DNA of 64,000 nt from Lates calcarifer (lineage: Eukaryota > Chordata > Actinopteri > Centropomidae), in contig NC_066847.1 in the NCBI RefSeq assembly GCF_001640805.2, positions 23,303,504 to 23,367,503 on the forward strand. Direction: 5' to 3'. Numbering within the stretch: position 1 is the first letter of the stretch; every line of letters begins with the position of its first letter. Shown one piece after another: positions 14,301-26,300 of this stretch. The notes under the pieces were generated by a model that saw nothing but the letters and a program-made list of their open reading frames with translations, did no database searches and was not told the origin of the DNA. A program made the position numbers and the translations under genes.

Positions 14301-17300
14301 TAGGATGATAGTGTGTCCCTGTGTGAGAGTAGAAACCACAGAAAATCATCTTTGATTCATAGTCTGACTAAACCCTCTCCTACCACTACTGCAAACTGAA
14401 GAACAACTGTCAGATATGGTGTCTATACACAGAACAGCACACACTGAAATGTTACATTTTTGGAACAATATGAGACACAGGAATAGCAAATTAAAAAGCC
14501 AGATCTTGGGAAATTTTTAGAAGGAACAATTCCTTTCTACTATCAGGCAAATGACTCATTTTCTCCATCCAGATATGCCAGGCACCCATCATTGATTAAA
14601 AAAAACCTGCCAAACAATGAAGCGATATTGTCCTACTTTCATCTTTATTTAGGATGAGGGTTCTGAAGCACCCATAAAAGTGCCCACGGCTGCAGATAGT
14701 TGGGCTAAAACATGGCTCTGTTTTCATTTCCTCTGCCCCAGATCTGATTCTTCCCCCAGCAGGCTGCAAGATAGACCTCTATCCCCAGGCCTGCTCTGAC
14801 TTTCTACCACTCTCCAGATAGGCTGTGCTGTTCCAGTAGGCTCACAAGGGCTAGTTTCAGGGCTGTCAAGGCCTGGAGGACAGGCTGACACAGACAGAAA
14901 AAAAAGTAGATCAGTGGGCCCCTAGACCAAGACAACGAAAGGCCCGCTGCTCAGCACCATTTACATAAGTATGAAGCTTTATACCAGAGAAATGAATAAC
15001 CTGCTATTATGATAACGACCTTTCCAGTAGCTCAGACATCGGGGCACCTTGAGATTATACTGCAGGGCCGTGTGGATGACTTGTGACTGGGAAAAATCTA
15101 ATATTCAGTTCAGCGTTAAATAGAAAATGCACATCAAAGTTTCGGCATGGAAATGTGCAATATCAGTATCATAAAGAATCAGTTCATTGTTTTGATGTCA
15201 TTGTGCAACTTTGAGATGAACGACAGATGGAAGAACAAGCCTTTTTTTAATGTGACTTAGCAAATGAGTTCTGCATCTTACTTTGGAAAGTCGTCTCCTC
15301 CTCTGCACCAGTTTACAGCAGTCTGTTCATTTTCCCATCTCCATTTTTCTTTTTTAAAGATCGGTATAAATCTTGAACATTCTCAGTAGCTGGTTGAAAA
15401 CCTTTAAGACAAACTTTTATTCAGTGTGCGAAATTGTCATGAAGTATCTCCACTGACAATGTGGACAATCACCGTCTGCCTTTCAAGGTGTTGCTTCTTT
15501 ACTCACCTCTCTTTTTGTTGATCCTATTCGAAAATATCTCTTGAAAATACCTTTACTGGTGAAAAATGTAACTTTGGCATCAAAGAGACCATTATAATTC
15601 AGCAGATCTCCTCACAGAAGTCAGCATAAGCAGTGTGAATGTCTGTATTATCGTGGGAAAAGTGGACATTTGCCAGGGAAAAAAAAAGTTTTATGTGCAT
15701 GAATGATGAAGTTCTTCAAAGCTGTGAATTCTCAATTTTGCTTCTCACATTGAATTTTTCACACTTTTTGCTTTAAACCTTACTATGAGTCACTTCTTCC
15801 TCAGCTCCATTCCCTCATGGTACTGTATTTGCATTATGCTGTTTTTCTGCTTCCGTCTAGCGGCCTGCAAAGATCACCGCAAGGCTCTGGAGGTGTCCCA
15901 ACACTCTGAGGAGATGGGGCTGATTCTCGGGGTGTGTGCCGGAGGCCTGGTGGTCCTCATCCTACTGCTGGGTGCCGTCATCATCATCATTAAGAAAGGG
16001 TAAACATCTGCTGATAGTTGGAGTACAGAACATGCCTCATTATGTGCAATCATGCCACATCTCCAACATTGTTTTTTTTTTTTTTTCCTCTCCCCTTTAT
16101 GTTTTGTTTTGGAACAGTTCAGTAATCAGTTTTTATACTTGCTGAACTTTCTGAAAGGTCACGCTTGTTTAGGGAAGATGCTGGACCACCAGCCGGCACT
16201 GCATTGTATTCACTCCCTTATGGTGCACCAGAGGGACCAAACAACTCTCATCTGCAGAGCCTATCTGAGTGTGAAGTATTTAATTAAAGGCGGATGCAAT
16301 TCAATTAGCCACTTAATTACGCACACCAAGCAGAGGCCTGACCCTTAAATGAGATGGTAATTGGGAGGGAAAAGGTGTGCTTCTGGAGATTATTAGCCAA
16401 TGATCCCACAGGTTTACAGTAGCTCATCTGCACCTCTGGCTCTGCATTTCTTTAGCTGCAGCTGTAGGCCAGCCTGAGTTAAAGTGTCAAACAAGGCTTA
16501 ACCTGTCTTACTTAAATAAGATACACTGAAATCTAAAGAACCTGCCATGCCAAATGTGAAGTTACTCAGGGCTCCAGCAATCATTATTAAACAGCTGACG
16601 CAGCGTGCAAGGCTAATATTGAATAATGGTGATTTTGAAAGTCACCACTGCTCTGCACATTAGCCCAGGTCCCTCTGCTAAGCCACCGTGAATTCAGCTC
16701 TTAGGGAATTGATTGCTAAATTTGCTGTGACAGGAAGCCACGTGGTCCAGTCCTTCAAGTGTAACACCGAGACATAGTCAATTGAAGGAAACAAACATTT
16801 TTCCCACCTGCCGTGCGGTTCGCTCTGTCGGCACCTGCCCGGAACGTCCGCTTGTGTCATGTGCACGGCCAAGCTCATGGAATCGATGGTTCTCATTTTC
16901 ACTGTAATCAATGCATTCTGCCCTCAGCTGACATTGCTTTCATCTTACATCTCTTTCTCTTGATTTTTTTTTCTTCCTTCTCCTGCACTCTTACCAGAAG
17001 GGACTACTACTCTTACTATCCGTAAGTGACTCCACCTCTTTGCTTTTCCATCGTTTTGTGATCCATCATATACATGCTTGTGCTCTGGCTGTCAATCATA
17101 AGTTGTAGAGAGGAAACAATACTTTACTATACTCAATCACGCTTTTTCTCTTTGACTCTCTGCTGTTACCTCCCTGTTCCTCTGTAATAAACACAATATT
17201 GTCTTTTTCTCCCTTTCTCTGTCTCTTATCTGTCTGTTACCATCTCTCCTCTCCTGTGTTCCTACTGTCCCTCCATTCTCTTCTTTATCCATGAATAGGA

Positions 17301-20300
17301 AACCAGTGAACATGAATAAGACGCCAATTACCTATCGGCAGGAGAAGAGCCATATGGGCTCCATGGAGCGCAGTTTCACAGACCAGAGCACCCTACAGGA
17401 GGATGAAAGAATGGCTCTTTCCTTCATGGATGCACACACCTGCGGCACGCGCAGTAAGTTAAATGCACTAGGACTCACACATATACAGTGCACTGCACTC
17501 AAACCTACTAACTTACTACATAATGAAATTTCAAAACTTGACATGTCACCCTTCACTTTGTAATCATGTTGACCATCACTTATTCACTCCATAAATGTCT
17601 GAATCATTCTCAAGAGTAGTTATCACCATGCATGAAAAATATTCTAAGATACCCTCAGCTATTCACTGCCTGCAGCTGATATACAATGTCAATAGATATA
17701 GAATCTCACAAGAATGCAAAGGAAGGAGAGAACTGCAACATGTAGTGGGCATGTAGTGTGTTGTGAAGGAACATGTTTGAATGAATCAAAAGAAATAATT
17801 TGTGATTGTTGTCAGTGCTTTTCATTTTGATCTCTTTTGTCAGTCTCAAAGAAAGGGGAAAAACAGATCTGTTTTCCTTTTAAGTTGACACACATCCTTT
17901 TCTCCTTCACACGTCATCAGAGACAGAACTGCTGTCACCTCTACATGATGTTTATTACAAAGACATTTTTGCAGAGACACCGGTGTGTCGCCAATCAACA
18001 TGCATGTATGCTGTGTGTGTCGCATCCCAAAAAAATGATAGAGGTTTCTGTCTTGTACGTGATATTTTCCACCTGCACTGAAATTGCAAATATGTCTGTG
18101 TCTGGTTCAGGTGATGCTCGTAGCTCAGTGAATGAGGCCAGCAGCCTGCTGGGGGGCTCCCCGAGGCACCAGTGCGGACGTAAAGGCTCCCCCTACCACA
18201 CTGGGCAGCTCCACCCTGCCGTCCGAGTGGCTGACCTCCTCCAGCACATCAACCAGATGAAGACTGCCGAGGGCTACGGCTTTAAACAGGAATATGAGGT
18301 GAATGGGCACTATTACACTCATCTCTTACACTCGAGACATGAGACAACATAGGCAGATACTCTCTCTCTGAGAACATGAGATGAACAGCAGTACCACATA
18401 TTGCTGTTGTTTCTGCTACTGTACTCTTGTTCTAACTGACACTGTTATATAAGATCTCTGCATTCACACTGTGACTGTGTTCTTCAACAACCAACCTTCA
18501 CTATGAATTCAGTAGCATTATTGTAATTGCTCCATTATCTCCCAGCATACGGCGAGAGAGAGAACTAGAGGCAAGAACACTCACACTGCGGTGGTATACA
18601 TAATCCGGTGTCACAGTTGGGGGCTTTTTTCACCTTTACTGTAATTTTCGTGTTGGAAATGAAAAATTGGCCAACTTACCTTCAAGTACATGCAACTTGC
18701 TGAAAGCTTTGTTTGTTTCTGTACTGAGGCTGTTAGAGCATCTCAGTTCCCATGGGGAGATAAATGATTCCTGCATCATGTCTCCCCTTTCCCTGTATTT
18801 GAAAAAGAGTCAAAGACACTTCAACATGAAGTATTTCCACCTGCTCTTCTTTAACCTGTCTTCATTGAAACTGCTGGTTATTGTATATGAATACTGGGTG
18901 TTTTGTTGTTACCTATACAATAGTTAATGTAACAAATATTTTTAATTAATTATTAAACTAAAAGCCTGCAGCACATCTGTTCGTCCATCCTGATATTTTC
19001 CAGCATGTTAGCAGGGTTAAAGTCACGTAGCATCTGGATGGTATTATCTATCAAACATGTCCTAGTTCTATCCTGAGGTCTTCTCTCAGTCCAGTACGCC
19101 ACTGTACCTGTAAAGACGTGACCCGGGGTCATCTTGTTGCCAAGAGCACTCTTTTCAGTGTAGAAGAGCAGTGTCTCAACACCGAAACCCAAGTTTGTTG
19201 AGCTCCTTGCCCTACTAAGGAGGGCCACCATGCGTAGAAAAAACTTATGTTAGCCTCTTGTATCCATGATCTCATTCTTTCACTTACAGTACTGCTTGAA
19301 GCTTGTTGCCATAGGGGAGGTTGTGGCAAAGACAAAGCTGTGCTTTATGGGTTAGCTCCCTCTTCACCGTAAGGTCCGGTACATGGCTACACTGATGTGC
19401 TTCCATGCCTGGTTAACCTGGGCACTCCTAACACAGAGGAAACTGGCTGCTGGTGTAGTGCTTAAAGAAATGAAATCATGGCTGCAAGACATTTTGCTGC
19501 ACTATGTGGTGCCTCAGGAGGGGAAACAGGTCAGCACCTGGGCTTTCCTCAGCAGGGGTGGTTGACCTTAATTGGCACCAAGGTGAAAGAAGTATTGCGA
19601 GGAATTTCTGAACCTTATAGACAAACCCTCTGTGCTGTGTCTTTATGATTCTGAGTTTCTCTACTCAGTAGTGGAAAATATACTTGTCAGAGGTCCCCAT
19701 GGTGGAAGAGACTGGTGTCAAGTCCCACATATGAGAAGTGTAGCTTTTGTCCTGGATCAGATTTAAGTCTGTCATAGTTAACAGATATGTCATTGAAAAT
19801 TGCTAATCCTCTTAGTGGATTTTGAAAAGACAACTTTCAAAATATCTTGTGGGGGCCGCTGCGTGAATGATTGATCAACTTTATTATCCCCAATGAAAAT
19901 TAATAAGCAGACTGGAAACCTGTCAAGGGTGTATCCCGTCTCTTGCCCTGTGTCTGCTGGGATTGGCTGCGGCCCCCCTCGCGACCCTCACAGGATAAGC
20001 GGTATAGCTAATGGATGGTAATTTATTTGCAGGGTAGTCACACACACACATACAAAGTGAACATACACACAAAGTTACACACATAGTCCACAATGCTTAA
20101 ACTCAGAGCTGTGAGTTGATGAGTTGAGCTTCTTCCAGATGGGCTTTGGATACTGATACTGACAAGGATGCATCTCACCAGTTTATCATACTACTGGACA
20201 CATGTTAAGACATATCCAAAGGGTTGGGGGTCAGGTATCTTCATTGGCTGTTTGCAAGTACTACACGTTGTGGTTAACTGCTAGCTTAGAGAAGCCATGT

Positions 20301-23300
20301 GAGCTGGAACGGCACTTGCGAGAGTGGTGTGGGAGGCCATCAATCCTCCCCTGACATCATCCGAGTGCCCTCTTCACCACCCACTGAAATTAATTAACAG
20401 GGTTAAAAAGGCATCTGGATCGCACTGTTGCTGAGAGTATGAATAAATCATCCTCATTTGGGCCCAAAGAAGACCTCTGTCATGACGTCAGGCCTGATGA
20501 GGTTAAACATCTCTGGAGGTGCTCTCTGCTAGTGAGTCCCCTGTCCAATGCCAACAGATTGTAGGGTGGCAAAGAGAGAAACGGGGAGTGTGGGAGGGTT
20601 GAGCGGGAAGGGAAGATGAAAGGGTGCAGAGGGAGAGATGTGAGAAAAGAGAGCTCTTGTCTCCCATGCCCTGTAACCTCCAAATAACCTCCTCCCAGTA
20701 GCAATGTTAGTATTTACCTCCCTCTACAGAATATAATGTAACATAAATGTTCTATGATTCGCAAAGGTAACCATCAGACTGCGGTGCATAGAGCAGCACT
20801 GCATGCCCTGCGTGCCCACTACATGTTGTTTAGTAGGAAGACATCTCACATTACAAGGTATCGTTTTGCTCTTGATGTTGGCTGCTTGCATAATTTCGCT
20901 CATTCGATTTCTCACAGCAGCAAGGAACATATCAAGCATCTAATATTGGTACAGGAGGTCAGAAGTTGGGACGCCCTCACACAGAAGTCTGGCGATGCTC
21001 CATAATGATCCTGCTGATGCTCAGATCTTTAAAACTTCTTTACAAGATGACTCTTGTCTTCTAGTAAATACCTGGTGTCATTAGATTGGCATTCATAAGG
21101 AAGAGAATCAAACTTATTATTATTCACCAGGTCATTGTCCAGGAAGCTGTCACAAATACCACCACTATTATTTGTTGTAAATCATTTCAGTTTGCCCAGC
21201 AGATCAGTGTTTGGTTAGTTTTTTTCTTTTTTAAAAAACACTGCACAATAGAGTTTTAGCCCTGAATTGAACCGTAAGTACAAGCATTTTTCTTTTGCAG
21301 AACATTGCTTATCCCCCTCCCGCTGTTGCAGTGGCTGCTATCTCTAGTTGTATGATTCATAGCACATAATGAAGGGCCCAGATCTCTGAATACCTCTCCC
21401 CAGTGGAATGATTGTGGCTGAGAGTTGAGATCACACCCTGGGGGAGAAGTCCATCTCTGTCACCCACAGCCAAAAAAAGAGAAGACATCTTTTTTGTCTC
21501 TGGTTCATGGTTTCCCCCTCTGGAACTCTGCTTGTAGACTCATTAAACTGTCCCTCATGGGCAAAACACACTCCACTCAAAAAATCAATACACACCTCTT
21601 TGTGTTTTTTTTCCTCTCTGTGCTGGAGTATGTGTTTTGATGGAGTGTCTCTCTATTATGAAGGAAAATGATGAGGAGTATCGTATTACACTCCCCTGGC
21701 AGGTATAGGTTTTTATTTCCCTGAAGAATACCTATGTTCTGTAAAATCATTGATCAAGAATTTACAGTGAGTTGTAAAGGGGCTTGTATGTGTGGCAGCT
21801 GCTGTCACCACAGTCATATCCCCACTGCAGGAACCTGGGAGTAAACAACAGCAAAGCTTTACTGGCGAACTCAAAACTTTCGCTATACCACTTTGCACCT
21901 TGAGGCTGAGGTTAGGAGGGATGATGGACTCATTGATTCAAAGTTTAGTTGCAGCAGGGGCTACTGAATCACCCTTAGAAAAACAACAGCTACCTCATGC
22001 TACCTTTTGAGTAGACTTGTTTATTTTACTAGAATATTTTGTTCAGCTTTTCCACGTATAACATCTCAGACATCTGTGATTGGATTTTGACTGAATGTGG
22101 AGGGATTATGAATCTCATCACTGTTTTTTGGCACTTTAAAAATTATGTGGGTGAAAAAAAATCACAGGTCAACGTGAGGTGACATAACAGATATTGAGTG
22201 ATACTGAAAGGGAAATTGTGGAGGACAGCAAGGCTGGCCGTTGGTTTGTTATTGAAGGGAAACAATACTGCTCATGATAAAATGTAGTGGGATGTTGATA
22301 GCACCAAGAGCTCTAAAAGTGTAATGGCATCAATAGGTCAGGACTGCACTTGTCATAATTTCTTTCATCTCATTTTACTCATTTTATGTGATCCTCTTAA
22401 ACAACCCACCCCACTGATCCCTGCCAATGAGGGTTTCTAATCAATCTTCCATGGGTCTGTGTTGTCTCACTTCCCTCCCCTTCAGTATACTACCTCTCTC
22501 ACAATTTTTCTCCTCGTGTTTTTCCTCTCCCTGCTTCTCTCCTCTCTCTAGAGGGCTGAGCAGAGGAGTAGTGGGAGCAGCGAAACAAAGAGAGCTCAGA
22601 GGTCTTGTGTCAAAAATGTAAGGGAGAGAGGGGAAGAAAGATGGAAGAAGTGGGGGTGGGGGGGTGGTGGTGAAGAGAGGTAGAAGGAGGTAAAGGGAAC
22701 GAGGGATTCAGAGAGAGAGACAGACCCCGAGAGAGAGCGTGCATGGAAAGAAGAGAGAAAAAGTGAGGAGGAGGGTGTAATCCCAGGCAGGATTTGGCTG
22801 GTTCTTGGCTCTCTGTGGGGAGAACTGTGTTGTAATCCCCTGCTCAGCATGCAGACTTGGGCAGAATTTCACCAAATTCCCCTAGTGGCTGAAAACCACA
22901 GGGGGTAGTCTGGTATGGATGGTTGTGTCTCTGTCTATGTATGTGTTTTTGTACGTGGATCTGAAGGGGTTGTTTACAGGCTTAATTTGGCCCCACAGTG
23001 GACGCTTAAAAGTGGCTTATGACGATGTGTGAGAGTAAGTGCTCGGCAGTGCATCCATGCAGGCAGGTGTATGATGAGCATTATGTGTTATAATACAGCT
23101 GAGCAACCATCCACCCAGCTGGTTGTAGACGTTTCACCTGCCCTCACCCTTAAAAAAAATACTGTGATTTGTCTGCTGTATATAGATGCATTCAGTAAGT
23201 AACATAACATTAACATAGCAGTAAACGTCAGCAAGACTTAGTAGTTTTTTTTTTAATGTTGTATAAAAGGTTGTAAATATACACTTGATGGCTACATACA

Positions 23301-26300
23301 TGGTATCACATTAAAGAACTGAAGCTAAAGCTGCATATATATATATATAGCAGCCATCCTTTTCTACTGTAGGTATTAAGTTACCTAGCCAAACATGATA
23401 ACAAGCGCAACTTAGATCAGAGTGAAACACACTTTTTAATGCATTCCTCACATTTTCACTCTTGTGTTTTTCATTTTGGAATGGCTAAAAAAATGAAAGA
23501 CAAAAACACCACCCTCCACACTACAGCCCCATCTCTGACGCTTTTGCATGTTTTTTGAAATCCAAAGTTTGACTGACTTCCTCTGCCTAGTTATTGAATA
23601 ATTGCTTTTAGCAAATGGTTAGTTTGTGAGTTATGTATTTACCATTACCTCCATTAGCCTTTGCTGTGATAAACCCAGAGGGAATAGAGACACTGGGTTT
23701 AAATTTTAACTATAACCTGTGGCAATGGAGGCTTTAACAAGAACAGGTGCAGCTGGTGGTCCATGACTCACAAGGACCCCAGTATCAAACAAGGACCTTT
23801 GGAAGCTCATGACACTGTTTTGTTTAATTGCATATCATGCATAAAACACCAAATCTCTCAGTAGGATACAGTAGCTCATGATCTAAGCCTTAGCTGTACT
23901 TTAGAGATGTGCTGATAGGCTTTTATCATGCTAACCATGAAACGCAGTTTCCCTATCGCCCATAAAACAAGAGAAAAGATGTGTTGAAACTTTGATGCTG
24001 TTTATCTGAGATATTTGAATGGCTAATACAGAGGGACTCTGTTCTTGAAATCTGCAACAAGAGTTTCTTTATTCCTTCAGAGTTTCTTTGATGGCTGGGA
24101 CTGCACAAAGAAGAAGGACAAAACCAAAGGGAGGCATGACACCTTGCTGGGATGTAAGTCACCAGAATCCATTTTATCCTGTGTAAAAAAAAGAAAAAAA
24201 AAGAAAATGTTGGTAAAACTTTGTATCTCAACATTCCTTTCCTCTTTTATTTTTTATCTTTTTCAGATGACCGCCACAGAGTGAAGCTCCACCCTCTCCT
24301 GGGAGACCCCAACTCAGACTATATCAACGCTAACTACATTGATGTAAGTTTAATCTTGTTTTTCTGCCTCTGTTCAACATGGGATACAAACAGTCAGCCT
24401 CTGCTGAGACTCTCACACCCTGCTAGGCCACAGTCCATCTCTCTCATTCCTGTAAGCCCACCAGTCTGCTGGCCCACTTTCACCTGGAAGCTTTCATCCA
24501 ATCAAACACCCTTTTGAACAATGTTTTTCCAGATGCCATGGTTGTCAATTGCTGGGCCGAATCCGTGACCCAGACAGCCTCTGCTATCACTTTTATTAAA
24601 ACAGAGTGGAATAAATGCATTTAATGCCTTGCAGAGGAGATGAACCTTTCTGTAAGATGCTGCAAATCCCCCTAAATTAAATAGAAATGATTGATGTTAT
24701 TCAATCTCTAGATGGGCTGGGAAGAGATGATCCTTTCCACTGTTCACCTTAACTGTCTGCCACACATGCAGTGCCACAGTAACATTCTCACTGATCATAT
24801 GAAATACATGTATATGTTGCTAATGTGTCTCACACAGTCTCATTCATGCGTGCTTCCATTCATAAAAGCTAGAGGAGGCTGTGTTTATTCAGGAAGCAGA
24901 AGATGCAGAAGTTATTAACAAAGGGAATCAACACAGATTCAGCAAAAAAATGCAATTTTACTACCAGATATACTGTAGATAGAAACTTGTATTTTGGTTC
25001 CCCTGTGAATATGCTGTCATAGCCCTCAGTTGTTGCTTGTCATTTCAGTTATGTCAAGGGAAGTCTGACAATCTGGTAGAATTTCTTTATCTCACAAGAT
25101 TTATTTTGCTTGCCTCTCATTGGGACTGCCGTAAAGTAAATATGGCCCTCTGTGAGAAGTTGAGGCAGGTTGATGTACTCTCACTGCTGTTTGATGTTGA
25201 TAAGGGGTTGAAAGATCACCTCTCAGTCAAAAATCTTTCTAAGGAATATGTTTGAAAAATAGCGGATATTATTCTTCTCAGTGAGAGAAAATTACCTGCT
25301 GCATTAGTTGTCTTGATTTTGGGTGGATTCCTCCTTTAGGCCAAATTGTATCATTAAAATGCTTGACACTACAGGGCTTTTTTCCTCTCTTTTATTTCTC
25401 TGTAGAGAATGGATAGTAGTGGGATGCTTTTAGAGAGTTCATTACAATGAGAGGGCATTAAAAACCTGGCCTGCTGTTAGGACTGTAGTTATTGTGAGGG
25501 TCTCCATTAGCGTTAAGGGCACAGAGGTGCAGGCATTAGAGGGAGAACACCACTCAGCAGCCACTACAGTGTCAGTGTCAGTGATGTTACTCCCTGACAA
25601 AGCTGACCCAGCAAGCTGAATAGTAACTACTTAGCCAATACGCAGCATATTTTGGACAGCCTGTGATTATTTCACCAGAGGTTAAATGGAAAAGTTTTTC
25701 CTCCCTCTGAAACATTATTGCGCTTTCAAAACAGAGGTGAGAAAGTGCAAGCTCTCTGTTTCCTCTCTCTCTGTCACTTAATGTCTGAGTCTTTGCTTGG
25801 CTGTGGTGTGCGTTGCTTGTGGAGGTGCACGACTTTGCATATGTCTGACAGCTTGCAGAGCAGCCCAGTGCGTCACAGCTGCTGCTAATTTACATTTCGT
25901 CTGCATCTAAGGAGTAACAGGGTCTCACTGACAGGTTTAGCATGGCCACACAACCAAAAACACAAACAGAACTTCGTCACACACAGTCATACTCTCAATC
26001 AGTTTTGTCTACTGTAAATGTACCTAATGTAAAAAACATTAGTTGTGTTGTATTTTGTTGCTTACTTTAAAGGCCCTAAGAGATTATTTTTCCCAGTCAG
26101 CTTCTTACTTTGAGTAATTGGGTCCTATGTGAACACAAAAGGTTCTGCCTGCCCAGAATTTTTTTTCTTTCATATGACAGATTTCTGCACATTGGTTTTT
26201 GTCCTTGCTTTTCTCACTGGGACTTGGAAAAAAGTACAGTTGCTAAGAGGGATGGCCCAGTGGGTCAGGAAGGGTTTAATCCCTATCTGTATTCCCATTT

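Larger units (their letters stand above)
18299..24080 (+). other. ptpru intron (5.8 kb) carrying retroelement debris
   Basis: The largest intron in the window. It contains the LINE remnant at about 18950-19400, the SINE/LINE tail at 19915-20027, a purine-rich tract at 22545-22790 and a short AT run at 23335-23349. The rest is unique sequence with no coding motif. Confidence 0.85.
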
